A stretch of DNA of 64,000 nt from Sabellastarte sp. h YS-2021 (Eukaryota; Annelida; Polychaeta; Sabellida; Sabellidae), in the NCBI GenBank assembly GCA_964017235.1, contig OZ024933.1, forward strand, positions 91,789,432-91,853,431, in the 5' to 3' direction. The notes under the pieces are model-generated. The model did no database searches. It saw only the letters and a list, made by a program, of their open reading frames with translations, and was not told the DNA's origin. Positions 55,735-64,000 of this stretch are shown one piece after another. Each line of letters opens with the position of its first letter. Positions within the stretch are counted from its first letter, which is position 1. The position numbers were made by a program, and so were the translations under genes.

Positions 55735-55965
55735 CATCGGAGAGGTCAAAGGTCAACTCATGGTCACACCAAGACATAGCACACCTACACCCCTCAACCA
55801 ATGTGCCAACCAAGTATCAACTTGCTACATCTAACTGTTCTTAGATATAGCCTGGACAAACTTTTCCCAATGTCCACCCATTTGAACACCATGGCTGAAA
55901 ACAACACCCCAACAGCCCTTAAACCATACAGATCTCAACACCATACAAAATTTTCAAGCCATTTT
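55735..55965 (+). repeat. Single-unit copy of the 146-bp repeat element
   Basis: One unit (GAGGTCAAAGGTCAACTCA through ACCAAGTATCAACTTG), then the same right end as the array at 51735-51870 (GACAAACTTTTCCCA, CAACAGCCCTTAA). Confidence 0.85.
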
Positions 55966-56209
55966 CTAATTTTACTTGTAACTAGAAATAGGACGCCCTG
56001 TTGATAGTAGCTGCGACATGTGAATAGAAACAGGATAGCATAGAAGAACACACATTATCATGTGTAATGTCCACCCCATGAACCTTTTGCTAAAATTGTA
56101 CAGTAGTCTTACAAGACCCTGTTTCATTTGTAAAATATATCAATGATGCTTAAATATTTATTAGTGTACATGTAAATTATTTCAGCCTCATGCCTTTTTG
56201 CATTGGTTG

Positions 56210-57930
56210 GGTAGAAAATTTTGACGAAATCACTCTATCTTGCACGGTTAAGAAGATAGAAGCAAATTTCTGTTTTTTTATTTTTGGCAAAAATTTTTGG
56301 GAAAAGGAAACTATTTTGAAAATTGCCAAGAGTACATTTCTTAGATATCCTATGGGTCGAAAATTTTAACGAAATAACTCTATTTTGCACAGTTAAGGCA
56401 AATATTTTTTTTCCATTTTGGGCAAAAATTCGAAAATTCAAAATGGCCGCCATATGTGGGGAGGGGAAAATTATTTTGAAAATTGCAAAGAGTACATTTC
56501 TTAGATACCCTGTGGGTCGAAAATTTTGACGAAATCGATCTATATCACACAGTTAAGGGGATAGAAGCAATTTTGTGTTTTGCCATTTTTGGGAAAAATT
56601 CAAAAATTCAAAATGACCGCCATTTTTGAGAAGGGGAAAATTTTTTGAAAATTGCAGAGTACATTCCTTAGATACCCTGTGGGTTGAAAATTTCGACGAA
56701 ATCGCTCTATCTCGCACAGTCAAGGGGATAGAAGCAATTTTGTGTTTTGCCATTTTTGGGGAAAATTCTAAAATTCAAAATGGCTGCCATTTTTGGGGAG
56801 GGGAAAATTTTTTGAAAATTGCCAACAGTACATTGGTCAGATACCCTGTTGCTTGCTAATTTTGACGAAATCGCTCTATATCGCACGGTTAAGGAGATAG
56901 AAGCAAATTCATGTTTTGCCATTTTTGGCGAAAATTCAAAATGGTCGCCATTTTTGGGGAGGAGAAATTTTTTTGAAAATTGCTAAGAGTGCATTTCTGA
57001 GATAACCTGTGGGTCGAAAATTTCGACGAAATCGCTCTATCTCGCACGGTTAAGTTGATAGAAGCAAATTTGTGTTTTGCCATTTTTGGCAAAAATTTGA
57101 AAATTCAAAATGGCCGCCATTTTTGGGGAGGGGAAATTTTTTTTAAAATTGCCAAGAGTACAATGCTCAGATAACCTGTGGGTCGAAAATTTCGACGAAA
57201 TCGCTCTGTGTCACACGGTTAAGGAGATAGAAGGAAATTCGTGTTTTGCCATTTTTGGCAAAAATTCGAAAATTCAAAATGGCCGCCATTTTTGGGGAGG
57301 GGAAAATTTTTTAAAAATTGCCAAGAGTACAATGCTCAGATACCCTGTGGGTCGAAAATTTCGACAAAATCTCTCTGTGTCACACGGTTAAGGAGATAGA
57401 AGGAAATTCGTGTTTTGCCATTTTTCGCAAAAATTCGAAAATTCAAAATGGCCGCCATTTTTGGGGAGGGGAAATTTTTTTAAAAATAGCCAAGAGCACA
57501 ATGCTCAGATACCCTGTGGATCGAAAATTATCGCTCTATCTCGCACGGTTATGGAGATAGAAGGAAATTTGTGTCTTGCCATTTTTGGCAAAAATTCGAA
57601 AATTCAAAATGGCCGCCATTTTTGGGGAGGGGAAAATTTTTTGAAAATTGCAAAGATTACATTCCTTAGATACCCTGTGGGTCGAAAATTTCGACGAAAT
57701 CTCTCTATCTCGCACGGTTAAGGAGACAGAAGCAAATTTGTGTTTTGTCATTTTTGGCAAAAATTCGAAAATTCAAAATCACCGCCATTTTTGGGGAGGG
57801 GAAAATTTTTGGAAAATTGCAAAGAGTACATTCCTTAGATACCCTGTGGGTCGAAAAATTCAACGAAATCGCTCTATCTCGCACGGTTTAGGAGATATGA
57901 GCACATTTGCCTTTTTCAGTATTCAAAATA
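56210..57930 (-). repeat. 169-bp tandem array, subtype 1 (about 10 units)
   Basis: Units contain GAAATCGCTCTATCTCGCAC, GGTTAAGGAGATAGAAGC, TTCAAAATGGCCGCCATTTT and TTGGGGAGGGGAAAATTTTT, ending in GATACCCTGTGGGTCGAAAA. Spacing is 168-169 bp. Short ORFs here are by-products of the repeat. Confidence 0.95.
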
Positions 57931-58435
57931 ACCAATAACTCATTTATTGAATTAATTACTCACTCATCTATGAAGCAATTCCCCCCAAAAGCAATCCCAT
58001 ACAAGCTATTAACCCAATGAACCTCCATACCAAATTTCAGAAAGCTAGGCTTAATAGCATTCCTTAAAATGTCTGGAAACCATAGAGATACTCAAAAGTA
58101 GCAAAGTAGCTATTACTCAGCTATAGAGCTATCATCACCAAAAGCAATCCCATACAAGCTATTAACCCAATAAACCTGCATGCCAAATTTGGTAAAGATA
58201 GGATAAGAACTGTTGCCTAAAATGTCTGGAAACCAAGTGGGACGCCGGACGCTGGACACCGGATGCCAGAAAAAGCAAAAACTAGAGGATCGCTCGCAAA
58301 AAAAAAGATAATGTTTTTGCATAGCAAAAACAAAGCGTCCCGAAAAGGATATAAAGGTGAGTGCTAAAGTATTAAGAAAATGCTTCGTTTCTAGCCTTAT
58401 ACTGTTGTGGCAACCAAAGTCAGCGCAGTCTGCTC
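57931..58435. other. Inter-array sequence with two related ~125-bp blocks
   Basis: AGCAATCCCATACAAGCTAT followed by TAACCCAAT occurs at about 57979 and 58142. GGGACGCCGGACGCTGGACA (about 58240) and the hairpin TGTTTTTGC-ATA-GCAAAAACA (about 58312) follow. There is no gene. Confidence 0.6.
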
Positions 58436-58692
58436 TATCTAGCACGGTTTTCAAGATATAAGCATTTTTGTGTTTTGCAAAAAATAAAAAAATTAAAAAT
58501 GTCCGCTATATTTGGTGAGACAAAAATATTTTGAAAATTGGCATGGCTACTCTGCAGAGATACCCAGCAGGTCCAAAATTTTGTTGAGTTTACTCCATAT
58601 AGCACGGTTTTCGAGATATAAGCATTTTTGTGTTTTGCAAAAACTTTGAAAATTCAAAATGGCCACCATTTTTGGGGAGACAAAAATTTTTG
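58436..58692 (-). repeat. 169-bp array, subtype 2, left part
   Basis: About 1.5 units with GCACGGTTTTCGAGATATAA and GCATTTTTGTGTTTTGCAA. It stops inside a unit (GAGACAAAAATTTTTG), where the 133-bp array element begins. Confidence 0.88.
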
Positions 58693-61058
58693 TCAAGACC
58701 ACTGCCGTGGTGTGTATCTCCCGCCGAGCATTAAAGCAGAATAAATAGCTTTTCCGAGATATTCACAATTTTTCATTTTCGTGTGTGAAAGGTCTTCCAA
58801 AAGTAGGTGAATGAGTTATTTGAGAAAAATTGGCTATCTGCAATACTATTAAGAGATAATTCACATTTACTCATTTTGAGTAGGTGAATAATTATCTATG
58901 GGTCTGAAACTTCACCAAGTGAAAGCTCTCCCACAAGTAGGTGAATGAGTTATTTGAGAAAAATTGGCTATCTGCAATACTTTTAGAGATAATTCGCATT
59001 TACTCATTTTGAGTAGGTGAATAAATAGCTATGGGTCTGAAACTTCACAGAGTGAAAGCTCTCCCAAAAGTAGGTGAATGAGTTATTTGAGAAAAATTGG
59101 CTATCTGCAATACTTTTAGAGATAATTCACATTTACTCATTTTGAGTAGGTGAATAATTAGCTATGGGTCTGAAACTTCACCAAGTGAAAGCTCTGCCAA
59201 AAGTAGGTGAAGGATTTATTTGAGAAAAATTGGCTATCTGCAATACTTTTAGAGATAATTCGCATTTACTCATTTTGAGTAGGTGAGTAATTAGCTATGG
59301 GTCTGAAACTTCACCAAGTGAAAGCTCTCCCAAAAGTAGGTGAATGAGTTATTTGAGAAAAATTGGCTATCTGCAATACTTTTAGAGATAATTCGCATTT
59401 ACTCATTTTGAGTAGACGAGTAATTAGCTATGGGTCTGAAACTTCACCAAGTGAAAGCTCTCCCAAAAGTAGGTGAATGATTAATTTGAGAAAAATTGGC
59501 TATCTGCAATACTTTTAGAGATAATTCGCATTTACTCATTTTGAGTAGACGAGTAATTAGCTATGGGTCTGAAACTTCACCAAGTGAAAGCTCTCCCAAA
59601 AGTAGGTGAATGAGTTATTTGAGAAAAATTGGCTATCTGCAATACTTTTACAGATAATTCGCATTTACTCATTTTGAGTAGGTGAGTAATTAGCTATGGG
59701 TGTGAAACTTCACCAAGTGAAAGCTCTCCCAAAAGTAGGTGAATGATTAATTTGAGAAAAATTGGCTATCTGCAATACTTTTAGAGATAATTCGCATTTA
59801 CTCATTTTGAGTAGGTGAGTAATTAGCTATGGGTCTGAAACTTCACCAAGTGAAAGCTCTCCCAAAAGTAGGTGAATGAGTTATTTGAGAAAAATTGGCT
59901 ATCTGCAATACTTTTAGAGATAATTCACATTTACTCATTTTGAGTAGGTGAGTAATTAGCTATGGGTCTGAAACTTCACAGAGTGAAAGCTCTGCCAAAA
60001 GTAGGTGAATGAGTTATTTGAGAAAAATTGGCTATCTGCAATACTTTTAAGATAATTCGCATTTACTCATTTTGAGTAGGTGAGTAATTAGCTATGGGTC
60101 TGAAACTTCACAGAGTAAAAGCTCTCCCAAAAGTAGGTGAATGAGTTATTTGAGAAAAATTGGCTATCTGCAATACTTTTAGAGATAATTCGCATTTACT
60201 CATTTTGAGTAGGTGAGTAATTAGCTATGGGTCTGAAACTTCACCAAGTGAAAGCTCTCCCAAAAGTAGGTGAATGAGTTATTTGAGAAAAATTGGCTAT
60301 CTGCAATACTTTTAGAGATAATTCGCATTTACTCATTTTGAGTAGGTGAGTAATTAGCTATGGGTCTGAAACTTCACCAAGTGAAAGCTCTCACAAAAGT
60401 AGGTGAATGAGTTATTTGAGAAAAATTGGCTATCTGCAATACTTTTAGAGATAATTCGCATTTACTCATTTTGAGTAGGTGAGTAATTAGCTATGGGTCT
60501 GAAACTTCACCAAGTGAAAGCTCTCCCAAAAGTAGGTGAATGAGTTATTTGAGAAAAATTGGCTATCTGCAATACTTTTAGAGATAATTCGCATTTACTC
60601 ATTTTGAGTAGGTGAGTAATTAGCTATGGGTCTGAAACTTCACCATGTGAAAGCTCTCCCACAAGTAGATGAATGAGTTATTTGATAAAAATTGGGTATC
60701 CGCAATACTTTTACAGATAATTAGCATTTACTCATTTTGAGTAGGTAAATAATTAGCTATGGGTCTGAAACTTCACCATGTGAAAGCTCTCCCAAAAGTA
60801 GGTGAAAGAGTTATTTGAGAAAAATTGGCTATCTGCAATACTTTTAGAGATAATTCACATTTACTCATTTTGAGTAGGTGAGTAATTGGCTATGGGTCTG
60901 AAACTTCACCATGTGAAAGCTCTTCCAAAAGTAGGTGAATGAGTTATTTGAGAAAAATTGGCCATCTGCAATACTTTTAGAGGTAATTCGCATTTACTCT
61001 TTTTGAGTAGGTGAGCAATTAGCTATGGGTCTGAAACTTCACCAAGTGAAAGCTCTTT
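58693..61058. repeat. 133-bp tandem array (about 17 units), inserted in the 169-bp array
   Basis: The unit contains GTAGGTGAATGAGTTATTTG, AGAAAAATTGGCTATCTGCA, ATACTTTTAGAGATAATTCG, CATTTACTCATTTTGAGTAG and GGTCTGAAACTTCACCAAGT. Spacing is close to 133 bp and identity between units is high. The left end is CAAGACCACTGCCGTGGTG with ATCTCCCGCC. Confidence 0.95.
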
Positions 61059-62170
61059 GGGATAGCTGCTCTGCAGAGATACCCTGAAGATAAAAAATTT
61101 TGTTGAAATCGCTCTATGTAGCACGGTTTTCGAAATATTAGCATTTTTGTGTTTTGCAATTTTTGCGCAAAAATTCGAAAATTCAAAATGGCCGCCATTT
61201 TTGGCAAGACAAAATTTTTTTGAAAATTGGCATGGATACTCTGCATAGATACCCTGCGGGTCAAAAATTTCGTCGAAATCGCTCTATCTAGCACGGTTTT
61301 CGAGATATAAGCATTTTTGTGTTTTGCAATTTTGCGAAAAATTCGAAAATTCAAAATGGCCGCCATTTTTTGCGAGAAATTTTTTGTTTGAAAATTGGCA
61401 GCTAATCTGCAGAGATACCCTGCGGGTCAAAAATTTCGTCGAAATCGCTCTATCTAGCAGGGTTTTCGAGATATAAGCATTTTTATGTTTTGCAATTTTT
61501 GCGAAAAATTCGAAAATTCAAAATGGCCGCCATTTTTGGCGAGACAAAATTTTTTTCAAAATTGGGATAACTACTCTGCAGAGATACCCTGTGGGTCAAA
61601 AATTTCGTCGAAATCGCTCTATCTAGCACGGTTTTCGAGATATAAGCATTTTTGTGTTTTGCAATTTTTGCGAAAATTTCGAAAATTCAAAATGGCCGCC
61701 ATTTTTGGCGAGACAAAAATTTTTTGAAAATTGGGAAAAGTACTCCGCAGAGATATCCTGTGGGTCAAAAATTTTGTCGAAATTGCTCTATCTAGCACGG
61801 TTTTTGAGATATAAGCATTTTTGTGTTTTGCAATTTTTGCGAAAAATTCGAAAATTCAAAATGGCCGCCATTTTTGGCGAGACAAAAATTTTTTCAAAAT
61901 TGGGATAACTACTCTACAGAGATACCCTGTGGCTCAAAAATTTCGTCGAAATCGCTCTATCTAGCACGGTTTTCGAGATATAAGCATTTTTGTGTTTTGC
62001 AATTTTTGCGAAAATTTCGAAAATTCAAAATGGCCGCCATTTTGGGCGAGACAAAAATTTTTTGAAAATTGGGAAAACTACTCCGCAGAGATACCCTGCG
62101 GGTCAAAAATTTCGTCGAAATCGCTCTATCTAGCACGGTTTTCGAGATATAAGCATTTTTGTGTTTTCCT
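61059..62170 (-). repeat. 169-bp array, subtype 2, right part (about 6.5 units)
   Basis: Resumes inside a unit (GGGATAGCTGCTCTGCAGAG) and runs with an exact 169-bp period; identical short ORFs start at 61485, 61654, 61823 and 61992. Each unit has TTCAAAATGGCCGCCATTTT and GCACGGTTTTCGAGATATAA. Confidence 0.95.
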
Positions 62171-62490
62171 TATTTGGAAAATTCGTAATAATTAATTAAT
62201 CATTAATTACTCGGCCATTTCTTGACCAATCAATGCCAAAATCTAATGATTTCCAGATTTTAATAGAATGAATGTATTTGCCAAGTTTCAGGTGAATTGA
62301 TAAAATTCCTTTCAAGTTATCATCCGGACAAGCTTCCCCATCGAAAAAAGACATTTTTGGTCATGTGACCTCTCTGATTGGTTGAAATGTCACTGCAGCA
62401 TATTCAAAAAAATTCCCCAAGGCTACTGCCTAAACCTGCCAAATTTGAAAAGAATCCGCCTAACGGTTACAGAGTTATAAGGAAAACAAA
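62171..62490. other. Array flank, unassigned
   Basis: Contains CGCCTAACGGTTACAGAGTT near 62457, a weak echo of the array core, and no gene. Confidence 0.4.
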
Positions 62491-62546
62491 ATGCGGAGCC
62501 GGCGGAGCCGCCGGAGCCGCCGGAGCCGGCGGAGCCAGAAGCTCTC
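62491..62546. repeat. GC-rich CGGAGC hexanucleotide repeat
   Basis: GGAGCCGGCGGAGCCGCCGG repeated with GGCGGAGCC/GGAGCCGCC alternation, so it can fold on itself. It is a sharp GC island in AT-rich DNA. Confidence 0.9.
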
Positions 62547-62558
62547 CCATACACAAAC

Positions 62559-62613
62559 AAGCGTCCCTTGCGGGACGCTTAATAATATGTCCACCCCCCA
62601 GTGGGGTGGACAT
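62559..62613. other. Two adjacent perfect hairpins
   Basis: AAGCGTCCC/GGGACGCTT (9-bp stem, 4-nt loop, 62559-62580) and ATGTCCACCCC/GGGGTGGACAT (11-bp stem, 5-nt loop, 62587-62613), 6 bp apart. They could be transposon end structures. Confidence 0.85.
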
Positions 62614-63410
62614 AATTCAACTTTTATAGCTCTTATTCTCTGTAAACTACAGATTTTAGGGCGCAATATACTAAGCCAGAGTCCTAAATCAGATATATCA
62701 AGGGGTATACAGAATTGAGCAGCCAGGTAGAGCTAAATAATATTGAATAATTTGTTAATACGACAGACAAATAAAGGTATGTATAATAAAAATTTAGCAC
62801 CACTACTAGTGTTGTAGTTTTGGTGGATAAATTGAGGACGCATACACATGCGCTACAAGACAATGGGAATATATCAGCCATCTCACCAGCTGACAAAACA
62901 CCATAAATTCCATAATTACAAATAAATTGGACAAAACTTCTGGAGTGGCATGTTTCAGTCACTAGTGAATTACATATTTCTTACTAGGGCTGTGAACAGT
63001 TACTTGAGCCTCGATAGACGAGTCGGTCTCTGCCAGGACTCGAGTCAATTTTAACTACTCGGTTACTCACAAGGTATTGTATTATTGCCCGCGTAATGAA
63101 ATGTTTGTGTAAAATATGTTGCATTTCCGTCACAAAATATCAATTAAAGTTGAGGTTTTTGCTTAAAAATGTATAATTTACTCTGTACTCTATAATATAC
63201 TCCATATTCTATAATATCTGGTTAAATAGAAGACACCTTTTCTTCAAAAGGTTTGTTAACGGAATCGACTATTTGTTTACAGAAGACTTCTAATGGTAGG
63301 TACTAAAGCTTGCGGTTACTCAAATTTGGGCCGGCTGTCAGAGGACGAGTACTCAGGGCCGTTTTTTAGCACCCGTCCCAGCCCTATTTCTCACTCTATC
63401 GATTCACCGT
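62614..63410. other. Unassigned intron sequence near the VPS53 exon
   Basis: No coding signal. Around 62995-63070 and 63300-63385 inverted blocks (ACTAGGGCTGTGAACAGTTA... and ...CCCGTCCCAGCCCTATTTC; TACTTGAGCC/GGTTACTCAAATT) suggest the two ends of a ~390-bp inverted-repeat element. Confidence 0.45.
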
Positions 63411-63416
63411 ACTTAC

Positions 63417-63521
63417 CTTCATGTCCAGTACTTTCTGGAATTCTGTAATGTCGGTCTCAGGCAGCAGCTTGATGTAGTTGTCCACATACGCTTGTGGAGG
63501 CTCATGTGGTGACATCACCAC
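63417..63521 (-). CDS. VPS53: VPS53 penultimate exon
   Basis: Exactly 35 codons, phase 0 at both ends: starts [20 protein letters not shown] and ends [10 protein letters not shown]. The FVDNYIKLL...FQK.LDMK pattern is characteristic of the VPS53 C-terminal region. The donor on the minus strand is GTAAGTACG. The acceptor is ...GTACACACAAG with a poor pyrimidine tract, so it may depend on exon signals. Confidence 0.9.
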
Positions 63522-63983
63522 CTTGTGTGTACACGCAAAACAATGGCATCACAGACAATTACAGCTGCACTTCGTTTGACGAATTAAAAACGCTTGTTGG
63601 TTTATAAAATTTACTGGTTATACAATCATACATATTAGAAAATGCACATGTTTTAGTAGTTTTCAATGAAAGAAAGACATCTTTTGGCTAGAAAATAAGA
63701 TGCCATTTTAAGTACAATTGAAATCCGTTATGTGGGTTGTACATCTCCAAAACTTGAATAAAATAACCAACAGCCTGATACAGCATAAATCATATATAAA
63801 TCATTCACAAATATATGTTAATATCTTCGTTTCCTTGATGTTTTAATGTCACAGAAAATTTTTTTACCAAAGTGTTTGATGTCTCTTATAATTAACATTT
63901 CAGTTTAAGAAACATAAAAATTCACTTCCAAAAGAACAAATGGTAAGAAAATTTGAACAAAGTATATAAATAGTCAGTGTTAC
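63522..63983 (-). other. VPS53: VPS53 intron, 462 bp
   Basis: Between donor GTAACACTG (ending at 63983 on the minus strand) and the acceptor at 63522. AT-rich, with no repeat or gene seen. Confidence 0.75.
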
Positions 63984-64000
63984 CTTGAGCACCATTTCAG
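63984..64000 (-). CDS. VPS53: VPS53 exon, partial at window edge
   Basis: 17 bases reading EMVLK before the donor. Joined to the next exon this gives MVLK-VVMSP, consistent with conserved VPS53 sequence. The exon continues beyond the window. Short, so it rests mainly on phase and context. Confidence 0.7.

Larger units (their letters stand above)
54142..63416 (-). other. VPS53: Last intron of VPS53, 9.3 kb, made mostly of tandem arrays
   Basis: Donor GTAAGTACG (minus strand, ending at 63416) and acceptor TTTTTTCAG at 54142 are both strong. Between them lie the 151-bp, 169-bp and 133-bp arrays and several dispersed-element ends. No alternative exon was recognised. Confidence 0.85.

Noticed and set aside
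56323-57938. Overlapping short ORFs on both strands in the 169-bp array
   Set aside because: By-products of low stop density in the repeat unit; both strands are open equally.
58693-61058. CRISPR-like array
   Set aside because: Units are contiguous and spacers are absent; the context is a eukaryotic intron.
61485-62195. A repeated protein family suggested by near-identical ORFs every 169 bp
   Set aside because: The ORFs simply follow the DNA repeat; they overlap, start mid-unit, and the same DNA gives different peptides in other arrays. No coding signature.
62378-62718. Ser/Arg-rich or Gly/Ala-rich small proteins over the GC repeat
   Set aside because: Created by the CGGAGC hexanucleotide repeat; all frames are open there and flanks are non-coding.

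Overview
This is animal (metazoan) genomic DNA, AT-rich, with interrupted genes, RNA polymerase III SINEs and many nested retrotransposons. I infer a lophotrochozoan, most likely a mollusc, because the dominant LINE resembles the Nimb/I-type elements known from snails and because dispersed elements with internal tandem repeats resemble the molluscan 'pearl'-like families. Species cannot be read from the sequence.

The only host gene I recognise is the 3' end of VPS53 (a subunit of the GARP/EARP tethering complexes) on the minus strand. Its exons are at 63984-64000 (partial), 63417-63521 and 53959-54141. The last intron is about 9.3 kb and consists largely of tandem arrays: 151-bp, 169-bp and 133-bp units, with the 133-bp array sitting inside a 169-bp array.

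Layout. 1-6.76 kb: decayed Ty3/gypsy element A (protease, RT, RNase H, integrase) with an unusual third ORF carrying two C2H2 zinc fingers in the env position behind a good splice acceptor; its 3' end is tandemly duplicated. 7.0-7.9 kb: PIF1-type (possibly Helitron) helicase remnant split by a SINE. 7.9-13.3 kb: decayed minus-strand Nimb-like LINE (copy 1) containing an inserted plus-strand 5'-truncated relative (copy 4), which itself contains a SINE. 15.0-21.2 kb: near-complete Nimb-like LINE (copy 2) whose ORF2 is broken only by two SINE insertions. 21-33 kb: mostly unrecognised AT-rich DNA with SINEs, a 47-bp palindromic minisatellite and other repeats, weak exon candidates and LINE scraps. 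33.0-41.7 kb: very old Ty3/gypsy element B interrupted by a complete Nimb-like LINE (copy 3, 33729-39499). 42.4-43.4 kb: CR1/L2-like LINE fragment. 43537-48122: LTR element with 5-bp target duplication, a tRNA primer site and only a gag gene. 50.5-51.9 kb: 146-bp array with nuclear-receptor DR1-like motifs. 54-64 kb: VPS53 and its arrays.

Two tRNA-headed SINE families recur. SINE1 has a tRNA-Gly-like head and an AAATAAATAAA tail; SINE2 has a CTTTGACCTTTG tail. They share a short 3' motif (ACGTAAAACCCCAA), which suggests a common LINE partner that is not in this window. Target-site duplications flank most of the insertions and give a clear relative order. Coordinates of old elements and arrays are approximate.
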